Source: Nocardia speluncae NBRC 108251
GTDB lineage: Bacteria > Actinomycetota > Actinomycetes > Mycobacteriales > Mycobacteriaceae
DNA: 64,000 bases
Reading direction: 5' to 3'
Assembly (NCBI RefSeq): GCF_001613245.1
Contig: NZ_BDBZ01000037.1
Location: 1-64,000, forward strand
Part shown: one piece after another, positions 8,385-16,016 of the stretch
How positions within the stretch are numbered: position 1 is the stretch's first letter
Layout: the number at the start of each line of letters is the position of its first letter
The notes under the pieces: generated by a model
Seen by the model: the letters and a program-made list of their open reading frames with translations, nothing else
The model's database searches: none
Told to the model about the DNA's origin: nothing
Position numbers and translations under genes: made by a program

Positions 8385-9701
8385 ATGACCGAGTTCGCTG
8401 CTTCGGCGCCTTCCGCCGATACCGCTCCCCCGGAACAGCACACCGAGATCAAGCCGCGGATCGTTGCCGCCGGTTTCATCGGTTCGCTACTCGAGTACTT
8501 CGATTTCGGTGCGTACGGCTACCTGGCGGTTATCATCGCCGGCCACTTCTTCGTCTCCGAGGACCCCACCTCGGCCCTGCTCGCCACACTGCTCACCTTC
8601 GCCGCGGCGTTCCTGCTGCGCCCGATCGGCGGCGTGATATTCGGTCATTTCGGCGACAAGTACGGCCGAAAGAAGGTCCTGGCGTTCACCATCTTCCTGA
8701 TGGCGATCGCCAGCGGCATGATCGGCGTACTGCCCACCTATGCCGCGATCGGTGTCGGCGCCACGGCGCTACTCGTCCTGGCCCGCTGCGCGCAGGGCCT
8801 GGCGGCCAGTGGCGAGGTGAGCGGGGCCGCGGCCTTCGTCGCGGAGTTCTCGCCGGACAACCGTCGTGGCTTCATGTGCTCGACGGTCCAGACCGGCGCC
8901 CTCGGTGGCGCGCTGATGGCGTCGCTTTTCATCACCTTCCTCAACACCGTCCTCGGCGAGCAGGCCATGCAGGACTGGGGCTGGCGTATCCCGTTCCTGG
9001 CCGCCATCCCGCTGGGCCTGTTCGGACTCTGGATACGTTCCCAGCTGCAGGAAACCCCGCGGTTCGTGGCGCCGGAGGAAGAGACCGTCGCCAACCCGAT
9101 GAAGGAGCTGTTCCGCAGCCACCGCCACGCACTTGCGATCTGCCTCGGCTTGTCGATCCTGCTGTTCTCGGCCTACTACGTCGCCTACGTCTACGTGCCG
9201 CTGCATTTGCAGACGGTGGTGGGTATGTCGTCGACCACCACGTTCTGGTTCAACTCGATCACCCTGGCGGTGGCCACGGTATGTATGCCTTTCTTCGGCA
9301 TGCTCTCGGACCGCATCGGCCGCAAACCGGTTTTCCTCGGCGCCACCGTCGCCGCGCTCGTCCTTCCGATCCCCGCCTTCGTCCTGTTCGAGCAGGGCGG
9401 CGTGATCACGCTGGTGTCGATGGTCGTACTCGGGCTCATCGATTCCGCGCTGATGGGTGTCGCCTTCTCGGCATTCACCGAAATGTTCCCGACCCGAGTG
9501 CGTTACAGCGGTATCGCGCTGGGATTCAATCTCGGCGCCGCGCTGGCCGGTGGTTTCTCGCCGCTGATCTGCACCTGGCTGGTGCAGCAGACCGACAATT
9601 CGCTGACACCGGCGTACTTCCTCATGGCCACCGCACTGATCACCTTGGCGGCGGCTGTACCGATGCGGGAAACGGTCGGCAGCACGCTGAAGGATGCTTG
9701 A
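8385..9701 (+). CDS. MFS metabolite:H+ symporter
   Basis: Inner-membrane carrier of 438 residues and about 12 hydrophobic segments, of the metabolite:proton symporter family (KgtP/ProP/ShiA-like). The hallmark FGHFGDKYGRKKVL loop lies between TM2 and TM3, with its repeat SDRIGRKPV in the second half. The N-terminus GSLLEYFDFGAYGYLAVI is typical of this family. The ATG at 8385 is chosen because GAGGA lies 7 nt upstream; an in-frame start at 8307 lacks a ribosome site. First gene of a six-gene overlapping operon, so it should import the substrate degraded by the next genes. Confidence 0.88.
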   Translation: MTEFAASAPSADTAPPEQHTEIKPRIVAAGFIGSLLEYFDFGAYGYLAVIIAGHFFVSEDPTSALLATLLTFAAAFLLRPIGGVIFGHFGDKYGRKKVLAFTIFLMAIASGMIGVLPTYAAIGVGATALLVLARCAQGLAASGEVSGAAAFVAEFSPDNRRGFMCSTVQTGALGGALMASLFITFLNTVLGEQAMQDWGWRIPFLAAIPLGLFGLWIRSQLQETPRFVAPEEETVANPMKELFRSHRHALAICLGLSILLFSAYYVAYVYVPLHLQTVVGMSSTTTFWFNSITLAVATVCMPFFGMLSDRIGRKPVFLGATVAALVLPIPAFVLFEQGGVITLVSMVVLGLIDSALMGVAFSAFTEMFPTRVRYSGIALGFNLGAALAGGFSPLICTWLVQQTDNSLTPAYFLMATALITLAAAVPMRETVGSTLKDA

Positions 9702-9704
9702 GCC

Positions 9705-10406
9705 ATGACGATGTCACGACCTACCGCCGATCGCCGCCTCGACCGCACCGCCACTTTCGCGCACCGCACCGAATCCGTACTGCGCGATATGGTGCTCGAC
9801 GGCACCTTGAAACCGGGCGAACGGCTCAACGAGGTGGCGCTCGCCGCGGAGCTCGGGATCAGCCGCGGGCCACTGCGTGAGGCCATCCAGCGGTTGGTCA
9901 GCGAGGGTTTGCTGACGGTGATCAGCCACCGTGGCGCGTTCGTCCGCACCTTCACCCGGCAGGAAGTCGTCGACCTCTACGAACTGCGCGCCGCTCTGGA
10001 ACTGCACGCGGTGCGGCTGCTGTGCCGTACCGCCGGCGACGACGATCTGGCAGATCTCGAAGCGCTGCTGAAGGCCGCGCAGGAGCATGTCGCCACAACG
10101 GCCGATACCGCCTACCCGGCCGAACTCGACTTCCACCTGCAGATCGTGGTGCTCACGAACAACCAGGCGCTGCTCTCGGCGGCGCTGGAAACGCAACGGC
10201 TGGTCTCGCTGGCCCGCACCATGTCGGCGAACCGGCCGACGCGGGCCCGCGAAGCCGTTGCAGAACACGAAGACCTGGTCACGGCGCTCAAAAAGCGCGA
10301 CCCAGAACGTGCGGTCCGGTGCATGGAGGACCACCTGCGCCATTCGATGGAGAGCGCACTCGCGGCCCTGGGGCTGCCCGACGATGAAAGGGACAACGAC
10401 GAATGA
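9705..10406 (+). CDS. GntR-family regulator, FCD subfamily
   Basis: Transcription factor with a winged-helix DNA-binding domain at residues 15-85 (VLRDMVLDGTLKPGERLNEV, then ISRGPLREAIQRL) and an all-helical FCD ligand-binding domain. Likely metal or ligand residues are in AELDFHLQIV and AVAEHEDLVTALKKRD. 233 residues is normal. It starts 3 nt after the MFS stop and its end overlaps the lyase start (ATGA), so it is cotranscribed with the pathway it probably controls. The palindrome at 8287-8300 is the best operator candidate. Confidence 0.9.
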   Translation: MTMSRPTADRRLDRTATFAHRTESVLRDMVLDGTLKPGERLNEVALAAELGISRGPLREAIQRLVSEGLLTVISHRGAFVRTFTRQEVVDLYELRAALELHAVRLLCRTAGDDDLADLEALLKAAQEHVATTADTAYPAELDFHLQIVVLTNNQALLSAALETQRLVSLARTMSANRPTRAREAVAEHEDLVTALKKRDPERAVRCMEDHLRHSMESALAALGLPDDERDNDE

Positions 10407-11290
10407 CCCCGGCAAAAATCCTGAGGGAACGCCTGGCCGATCAGGCCGACGGCCCCCTGCTATTGGCCGGAGCGCCGAACGCGCTCGCGGCCCGGGTGGT
10501 CGAGGAGACCGGCTTCGGCGCGGTATACGTCTCCGGAGCCGGCGTGACCAACTCCTACCTCGGGATGCCTGACCTGGGATTACTCACCATGACCGAAGTG
10601 GCCGACCATGTGGCCGCGATGGCCGACGCGGTATCGCTGCCCCTGGTGGTGGATGCCGATACCGGTTTCGGAAACGCGCTCAACGTGCAGCGCACCGTCC
10701 GCCGGCTGGAGCGGGCGGGCGCGGCGGCGATTCAGCTGGAAGACCAGGTCGCGCCCAAGAAGTGCGGCCACTTCGCGGGTAAGGACGTCATCTCGGCCAC
10801 GGAGATGGTCGGCAAGATCCATGCCGCGGTCGATGCCCGTGCCGACGACGACACGGTGATCATCGCCCGGACCGATGCGCGGGCGACCGCCGGCCTGGAC
10901 GAGGCGTGCGACCGGGCCGGCCGATACCTCGAGGCCGGTGCCGATGTCTTGTTCGTCGAGGCCCCGCGCAGTGCCGAGGAGATGCGCAAGATCACCGCGA
11001 ACGTCCCCGCGATCCACGTGGCCAATATGGTCGAAGGCGGCCTGACCCCGATTCTCAGCCGCGCCGAACTCGGTGAGCTGGGCTTCTCCGTGGCCCTCTA
11101 CGCCAATGCCGCCATGCGCGGCGCCGTCCTGGGGATGCGCGCGGTGCTGGAGCATCTGCGCGAACACGGCGACACCATCGACGCCGCCGACAAGATGATC
11201 AGCTGGCAGGACCGCCAGAACCTGGTTTCCAAACCGCTGTTCGACGAGCTCGACGCTCGCTACGCCGTACCCGAGGAGGAGAAGCGATGA
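10403..11290 (+). CDS. ICL/PEP-mutase superfamily C-C lyase (methylisocitrate lyase/dimethylmalate lyase-like)
   Basis: TIM-barrel enzyme of 295 residues that should cleave a 2-hydroxy-diacid (alkylmalate or methylisocitrate type) to pyruvate or glyoxylate plus an acid. The Mg-binding VDADTGFGN (D84, D86), E113 and an intact catalytic loop KKCGH (K119 to H123) are present, which fits a lyase rather than a phosphonomutase. Start overlaps the GntR stop and end overlaps the amidohydrolase start. The exact substrate is unknown; members acting on 2,3-dimethylmalate, methylisocitrate and oxaloacetate look alike at this level. Confidence 0.82.
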   Translation: MTPAKILRERLADQADGPLLLAGAPNALAARVVEETGFGAVYVSGAGVTNSYLGMPDLGLLTMTEVADHVAAMADAVSLPLVVDADTGFGNALNVQRTVRRLERAGAAAIQLEDQVAPKKCGHFAGKDVISATEMVGKIHAAVDARADDDTVIIARTDARATAGLDEACDRAGRYLEAGADVLFVEAPRSAEEMRKITANVPAIHVANMVEGGLTPILSRAELGELGFSVALYANAAMRGAVLGMRAVLEHLREHGDTIDAADKMISWQDRQNLVSKPLFDELDARYAVPEEEKR

Positions 11291-12720
11291 CCGGCGAATA
11301 CGATCTGCGACTGCACGGTGGCCGGGTCTACCTGCACGGTGAAGGTCTCAGCGATGTCGATGTCCTGGTCCGTGACGGACGGGTCGCCGGGATCGTCGCC
11401 CCGGACGCCCCGGAGCAGGCTCGCGAGGTGATCGAGCTGCGCGGCGCGATGGTGCTGCCCGGCGCGATCGACCCGCATGTGCACCTGGGCAAGGATATCC
11501 GCGTCCCCCGCGACCCCGACGACGCCGACCTCGAAACGGCCTCGGCCGTCGCCGGCGGTGTCACCACGATGCTTGCCTATCTGATGAGCTCGCAACCGTA
11601 CGAGGACGTGTTCACCGCTGCCCGCGACGTGATGGCGGCCCACGCGCGCACCGATTTCGGATTCCATTTCGTGCTCGGCACTCCCGAACACCTGAAGGCG
11701 CTGCCGAGCTATGTCACGGAGCTGGGCGTCTCCAGTTTCAAGTTCTTCATGAACTTCCGCGGCGACGAGGGCAAATACCTCGGCATGCCGGGCAACGACG
11801 ACGCGTTCATGTACGACATCCTCGGTCTCACCGCGGATCACGGCGCGATGGTGAACCCGCACCCCGAGAACGTCGAACTGGTGTGGCGGTTGCGCGAACA
11901 GCCACGCGACGAGAGCAAGGGCCCCCTGTGGGCGTGGCACAATTCGCGCCCTGCCTATGTCGAAGCCGAAGCCCAGCAGCGGGTTTCGTACCTGGCCAGT
12001 GTCACCGGCGCCTCGATGTATGCCGTGCACACCAGCAGCGAGGCCGCCCTGGCCGCCACCCGCATGCACCGCGCCGGTTACCCGAACCTGTTCGTGGAAA
12101 CCTGCACGCAGTACCTGACATTGAGTACCGAGTCGAGCTGCGGAACCTACGGCAAGGTCAACCCGCCGCTACGGCCGCCCACCGATGTCGAGGCCCTGTG
12201 GGCCGGGCTCGCCAGCGGCGAGGTCGATACCGTCGGCTCGGATCACAATGCGCGTCACCGCACCAACAAGGAGAAGGACATCTGGTCGGCGTCGGCCGGA
12301 TTCCCGGGTCTCGGCGCGATGCTGCCGCTCACCCTGTCCGAGGGTCTGGCCCGCGGCGTTGCGCTGGAACGCCTGGTCGATGCCACCAGCACCCGCTCGG
12401 CGAAGCTGTTCGGCATGTATCCCCGCAAGGGCACCATCGCCGTCGGTTCCGACGCCGACCTGGTGGTCATCGATACCGGAGCCCCCGCCACCATCACCGC
12501 GGCCACCCAGCACTCGGCCGCCGAATACACGCCGTGGGAGGGTCGCGAGGTCCCGCTCTCGGTGCGGCACACCATCGTCGGCGGCCATTTCGCGGTACGC
12601 GACGGTGTCCTCGCCGAGGCTCCCACCGGCCGCTACCTGTCCCGGCCGAAGAGTGGCGCCGCCGCCCTGGCTGCCCTCGCCGACACCTCGAACCCGTCGA
12701 AGAAGGAGGACCGGCTGTGA
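11287..12720 (+). CDS. Dihydropyrimidinase/hydantoinase-like cyclic amidohydrolase
   Basis: Binuclear-metal amidohydrolase of 477 residues that opens a cyclic amide, imide or ureide ring. All expected ligands are visible: H64 and H66 (DPHVHLG), the carbamylated K152 (SSFKFFMNF), H192 (NPHPEN), H248 (YAVHTSS) and D319 (VGSDHNAR). It belongs to the dihydropyrimidinase, hydantoinase and allantoinase group. The following isochorismatase-like gene could hydrolyse the ring-opened amide or carbamoyl product. Substrates could be a hydantoin, dihydropyrimidine or cyclic imide; the sequence does not decide. Confidence 0.85.
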   Translation: MTGEYDLRLHGGRVYLHGEGLSDVDVLVRDGRVAGIVAPDAPEQAREVIELRGAMVLPGAIDPHVHLGKDIRVPRDPDDADLETASAVAGGVTTMLAYLMSSQPYEDVFTAARDVMAAHARTDFGFHFVLGTPEHLKALPSYVTELGVSSFKFFMNFRGDEGKYLGMPGNDDAFMYDILGLTADHGAMVNPHPENVELVWRLREQPRDESKGPLWAWHNSRPAYVEAEAQQRVSYLASVTGASMYAVHTSSEAALAATRMHRAGYPNLFVETCTQYLTLSTESSCGTYGKVNPPLRPPTDVEALWAGLASGEVDTVGSDHNARHRTNKEKDIWSASAGFPGLGAMLPLTLSEGLARGVALERLVDATSTRSAKLFGMYPRKGTIAVGSDADLVVIDTGAPATITAATQHSAAEYTPWEGREVPLSVRHTIVGGHFAVRDGVLAEAPTGRYLSRPKSGAAALAALADTSNPSKKEDRL

Positions 12721-13433
12721 CCGATCAGCCCTGGTCCGCGGGCGGCGCCGGCGCCGTCGACGCGGAAACCCTGAAACGCTACGAGCTGGCCGGCTTCGGT
12801 AAACCGGTCGGCCTCGGCGAACGTCCCGCACTGCTCATCATCGACGTGCAGTACCGCACCGTCGGCACCGAACGCGTGCCGTTCGAGCAGGCCGTGACGG
12901 AGTTCCCCACCGCGGTGGGTGAGGTCGCGTGGGACGCGGTGGACAGGATCGCCGAGCTGCTCGCGGTGTTCCGGGCCAACAACTGGCCGGTGCTCTACCC
13001 GTATGTGGCGCCCAAGCAGAGCTACGACACCGGCACCCTCGGCGCCAAGGTGCCGGCGATCATGTCGATCCCCGCCCGCGGCTACGATTTCGCCGAACCG
13101 ATCGCCCCGGCGCAAGGCGATGTGCTGCTGCCCAAGCGGCATCCGAGCGCCTTCTTCGGCACCCCACTGACCAGCTACCTCATCGATCGTGCGGTCGATT
13201 CGCTGGTGATCACCGGGTGCAGCACCTCCGGATGCGTGCGGTCGAGTGTTGTCGACGCGTTCGCCTACAACTTCAAGGTGACCGTCCCGGCCGACGCCGT
13301 CTACGATCGCAGCCCACTGGTGCACGAGGTCAACCTGTTCGATATGGCCCAGAAGTACGCCGACGTCACCACCACCCCCGAACTGGTCGACCGGCTCCGC
13401 GCGCTGGGCAGCGCCGAGGCGGTGTCCCGATGA
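12717..13433 (+). CDS. Isochorismatase-family amidohydrolase (N-carbamoylsarcosine amidase-like)
   Basis: Cysteine hydrolase of 238 residues with the complete triad: D43 (LLIIDVQYR), K140 (LPKRHPSAFFGT) and C173 in GCSTSGCVRSS. Spacing and the TSGCVRSSVVDA segment match the N-carbamoylsarcosine/maleamate amidase branch rather than true isochorismatase. It starts at a GTG overlapping the amidohydrolase stop. In context it should remove the terminal amide or carbamoyl group from the ring-opened product as ammonia (and CO2 for a carbamoyl). Confidence 0.85.
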   Translation: MTDQPWSAGGAGAVDAETLKRYELAGFGKPVGLGERPALLIIDVQYRTVGTERVPFEQAVTEFPTAVGEVAWDAVDRIAELLAVFRANNWPVLYPYVAPKQSYDTGTLGAKVPAIMSIPARGYDFAEPIAPAQGDVLLPKRHPSAFFGTPLTSYLIDRAVDSLVITGCSTSGCVRSSVVDAFAYNFKVTVPADAVYDRSPLVHEVNLFDMAQKYADVTTTPELVDRLRALGSAEAVSR

Positions 13434-14797
13434 GCGAGGTCGACGTCGATGTTGTGGTCGTCGGGGCCGGCGGTTGCGGGCTCGCCGCGGCGATCTCCGC
13501 TGCCGAGCAGGGCGCCCGTGTGGTCGTTCTGGAGAAACTGGACCGGCCGATCGGCAATACCGGTGTGAGCACCGGTTCGATTCCCGGTGCCGGCACCCGC
13601 TACCAGCGGGAAGCCGGTATCGATGACAGCCCGGAGCGGATGGCCGCGGATCTGCTCCGGCAGAGCGGCCCGCACCAGGCCGAGGATCTGGTCCGCCAGA
13701 TGGCCGCGGAATCGGCCGCGCTGGTGGAATGGCTTGTCGAGGAACACAATATCGATCTCCGGTTGATCACCGATTACAAACATGTCGGCCATTCGGTCGA
13801 GCGCCTGCACGCACCGCCGGACCGGCGCGGGGCGTCACTGATGCGCGATCTGCTCGCGGAAGCGAAACGACTCGGCGTCGATATCGTCACCGGTAATCCC
13901 GTGGGCCGTCTGCTGGTCGAAGACGGTCGCGTAGCCGGTGTGCACGTCGACGGCCCCCGCTCGGGTGCCTACGATATCCGCGCGCACGCAGTGGTCCTCG
14001 CGGCCAACGGTTTCGGCAACAGCCGGGAAATGCTGGAACGCTGGGCACCGGAAATCCTGGGCGCCCAGTATTTCGGTGCCGAAGGATCCACCGGCGAAGC
14101 CCTCTCCTGGGCCCTCGAACTGGGCGCGGGAACCGGCAACATGGGCGCCTACCAGGGCTACGCCGCCGTCGCCTACCCGCACGGTTCGATCGTCTCCTGG
14201 ACCACGGTGGAAAAGGGCGGGATCCTGCTCTCCCCCGAAGGCCACCGGATGGGCGACGAAAGCCTCGGCTACTCCGGTTTCGCCACGGTGGTCAGCGCGC
14301 ACGCACCGGAAAGCTACGTCGTCTTCGATGCGAAGATCCGCGATTACGTCCGCGGGAACGAACCCGAATTCGCCGAGCTGGCCGATATCGGCGGCGTCAC
14401 CGAAGCCGCCACCCCGGAGGCTGTCGCCGAGGCGATCGGTTGCGACGCCGAGGCAGTGCGTGAAGCATTGGCCGGGTACGCGGCAGCCGTCGCCGGTGAA
14501 CAGGCGGATCCGTTCGGCCGCACCGACTTCGGCCTTGCCCCGCTGGAGGCGCCGTACTGTGTGGTGCGCTCGGTTCCGGCGCTGTTCCACACCCAGGGCG
14601 GTGTCACCATCGACGACGAAGCCCGGGTCCTGCGCGCGGACGGCAGCACCGTGCCCGGCCTGTACGCCGGAGGCGGTGTCGCGACCGGGGTCTCGGGGGC
14701 TCAGGGGGCGCGGGGCTACTGCTCCGGCAACGGTCTGCTCACCGCTGTCGGTCTCGGCCGAATCGCGGGCCGGTCCGCCGCCGCGCAACGTCCGTGA
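13430..14797 (+). CDS. FAD-dependent oxidoreductase, fumarate reductase/ketosteroid dehydrogenase-like
   Basis: Flavoprotein of 455 residues with an N-terminal dinucleotide fold (VVVVGAGGCGLAAAISAAEQG, residues 6-26) and a C-terminal FAD loop (GLYAGGGVATGVSG, then YCSGNGLLTAVGLGRIAG). This family reduces or desaturates a C=C bond next to a carbonyl or carboxylate. No signal peptide, so it is cytoplasmic. Last gene of the operon, overlapping the isochorismatase stop, followed by a strong hairpin. Its likely task is oxidation or reduction of an unsaturated acid made by the upstream amidohydrolases; direction and substrate are not visible. Confidence 0.82.
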   Translation: MSEVDVDVVVVGAGGCGLAAAISAAEQGARVVVLEKLDRPIGNTGVSTGSIPGAGTRYQREAGIDDSPERMAADLLRQSGPHQAEDLVRQMAAESAALVEWLVEEHNIDLRLITDYKHVGHSVERLHAPPDRRGASLMRDLLAEAKRLGVDIVTGNPVGRLLVEDGRVAGVHVDGPRSGAYDIRAHAVVLAANGFGNSREMLERWAPEILGAQYFGAEGSTGEALSWALELGAGTGNMGAYQGYAAVAYPHGSIVSWTTVEKGGILLSPEGHRMGDESLGYSGFATVVSAHAPESYVVFDAKIRDYVRGNEPEFAELADIGGVTEAATPEAVAEAIGCDAEAVREALAGYAAAVAGEQADPFGRTDFGLAPLEAPYCVVRSVPALFHTQGGVTIDDEARVLRADGSTVPGLYAGGGVATGVSGAQGARGYCSGNGLLTAVGLGRIAGRSAAAQRP

Positions 14798-14823
14798 GCG
14801 CCGGTAGACCTGTGTGACCACAC

Positions 14824-14853
14824 GAAGGGGACATCACTTGCGATGTCCCCTTC
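14824..14853 (+). terminator. Terminator hairpin of the catabolic operon
   Basis: Perfect 12-bp stem GAAGGGGACATC / GATGTCCCCTTC with a 6-nt loop (ACTTGC), 26 nt after the last stop. There is no T-tract, which is common for actinobacterial terminators. Confidence 0.75.
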
Positions 14854-15026
14854 CGTCCGCGGGGCCCGTAGTGCTCGATGTCCCATCGCCGTCGCCCCGG
14901 CCCGCCCCGCCACCGGGTTCGTCGGCGCGGGTGTCGACGGCGATCGTCATCGATCCACGGCACCGCCGCCGGTTCCGGCTCGTGCACGGTCGTCCCCCGC
15001 GCAATGATTGTGCGATTGTTGATGCC

Positions 15027-15494
15027 ATGAGTGACGAACGGTTCGAGGTCCAACGCGAGATCGCGGCGGGACCGGCCGAGATTTTCGCCCTGCTGTGCAC
15101 ACCCGCCGGGCATGTAGCGATCGACAGCTCGGGCATGCTGCAATCCGCGGAGGGTAAGCCCGTCACCGCGGTAGGGGACGAGTTCCTGGTGCACATGGAC
15201 CGGGAAGCACTCAACGACTTCCCCATGGGCAAATACGACGTCACGGTGATCATCACAGCATTCGAGCAGGACGCACAGATCGAATGGACGATCTCCGGCA
15301 CGATCCAGCCCCCGATCGAACACCTCTACGGCTACCGTCTCGCACCCCGCGACACCGGCACCCTGGTGACGTCCTACTACGACTGGAGTCGAATCGCACC
15401 CCCCTACCGAGAAGCGGGAATCTTCCCGATAATCCCCGAATCGGGACTCCGGGCCACCCTCGGCATCCTCGCCCGGACGGTCGAGAACCGGTAA
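15027..15494 (+). CDS. SRPBCC-family protein
   Basis: The 155-residue product starts at ATG 15027. The N-terminus FEVQREIAAGPAEIFALLCTPAGH is the usual START/Bet v1-like (polyketide cyclase/AHSA1) beginning, and the C-terminal helix is VRNR-like. These proteins bind hydrophobic ligands; no catalytic function is apparent. The in-frame extension back to 14814 would overlap the terminator and is Arg/Pro-rich, so it was rejected as coding. Confidence 0.75.
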   Translation: MSDERFEVQREIAAGPAEIFALLCTPAGHVAIDSSGMLQSAEGKPVTAVGDEFLVHMDREALNDFPMGKYDVTVIITAFEQDAQIEWTISGTIQPPIEHLYGYRLAPRDTGTLVTSYYDWSRIAPPYREAGIFPIIPESGLRATLGILARTVENR

Positions 15495-15506
15495 CCCACC
15501 TGCTCA

Positions 15507-15549
15507 TCCGGCGACTTCGTCGAAGCATTCCGGCGACTTCGTCGAAGCA
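15507..15549. repeat. 21-bp direct repeat, two copies
   Basis: The same 21-mer occurs at 15507-15527 and 15529-15549 (22-bp period). Each copy contains CGACTTCGTCG, which is nearly palindromic, so each can form a hairpin and the pair may act as a terminator for the SRPBCC gene. It also borders the decayed hydrolase next to it. Confidence 0.7.
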
Positions 15550-15551
15550 AG

Positions 15552-15931
15552 AGGACATCGGCCCCGCATGACAAGTTCGAACTCCGGCGTTCCGGCCCCG
15601 CCCCCACTCCGGTCGTCTCGGTCAAACCGATCATGCTGCCCGCACCGGCCCGCGGCGAGGACCTGCGCGTCCGCGTCTCCGCACCGGTGACGGGGCAAAA
15701 CCTGCCGATCACCCTGCTCTCCCACGGCTACAGCTCATCGCTGGACGGCTACGGCCCGCTCGCCGACTATTGGGCCGCCCACGGCTTCGTAGTACTGCAA
15801 CCCACCACGCGGCGTGGCTGTCGGGCCAGAACTTCTCGCAGATGACCACTCCCACGCTCGTGGTCGCCGGCGACGCCGACAACCACCGGCTGGGCCGACT
15901 CGAATCCGCCCGGCTCTCCGGCAGATCCTGA
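15552..15931 (+). pseudogene. Decayed alpha/beta hydrolase (dienelactone hydrolase-like)
   Basis: A first segment (about 15570-15795) reads KFELRRSGPAPTPVVSVKP and ITLLSHGYSSSLDGYGPLAD, the N-terminal half of an alpha/beta hydrolase including the oxyanion-loop SHGYSSS, but with no start codon. After VVLQPT the sense jumps to another frame: AAWLSGQNFSQMTTPTLVVA and GDADNH, which is the strand carrying the acidic residue in the second half, ending at TGA 15929. The nucleophile elbow and about a hundred residues are missing. This is an internal deletion, not a sequencing error. Confidence 0.7.
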
Positions 15932-15952
15932 GCGTTCGGCGGAGTCTGGATC

Positions 15953-15964
15953 TACCGGCCGGTA
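15953..15964. promoter_or_regulatory. 12-bp palindrome before the acyl-CoA dehydrogenase gene
   Basis: TACCGGCCGGTA is a perfect palindrome about 50 bp upstream of the 16017 start. Its position suits a TetR-type operator, but no regulator gene is adjacent, so the function is a guess. Confidence 0.35.
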
Positions 15965-16016
15965 ACAAACACTCTTACACTCGGATATGACCGCCATCAC
16001 CTCCGAGGAGGGCAGC

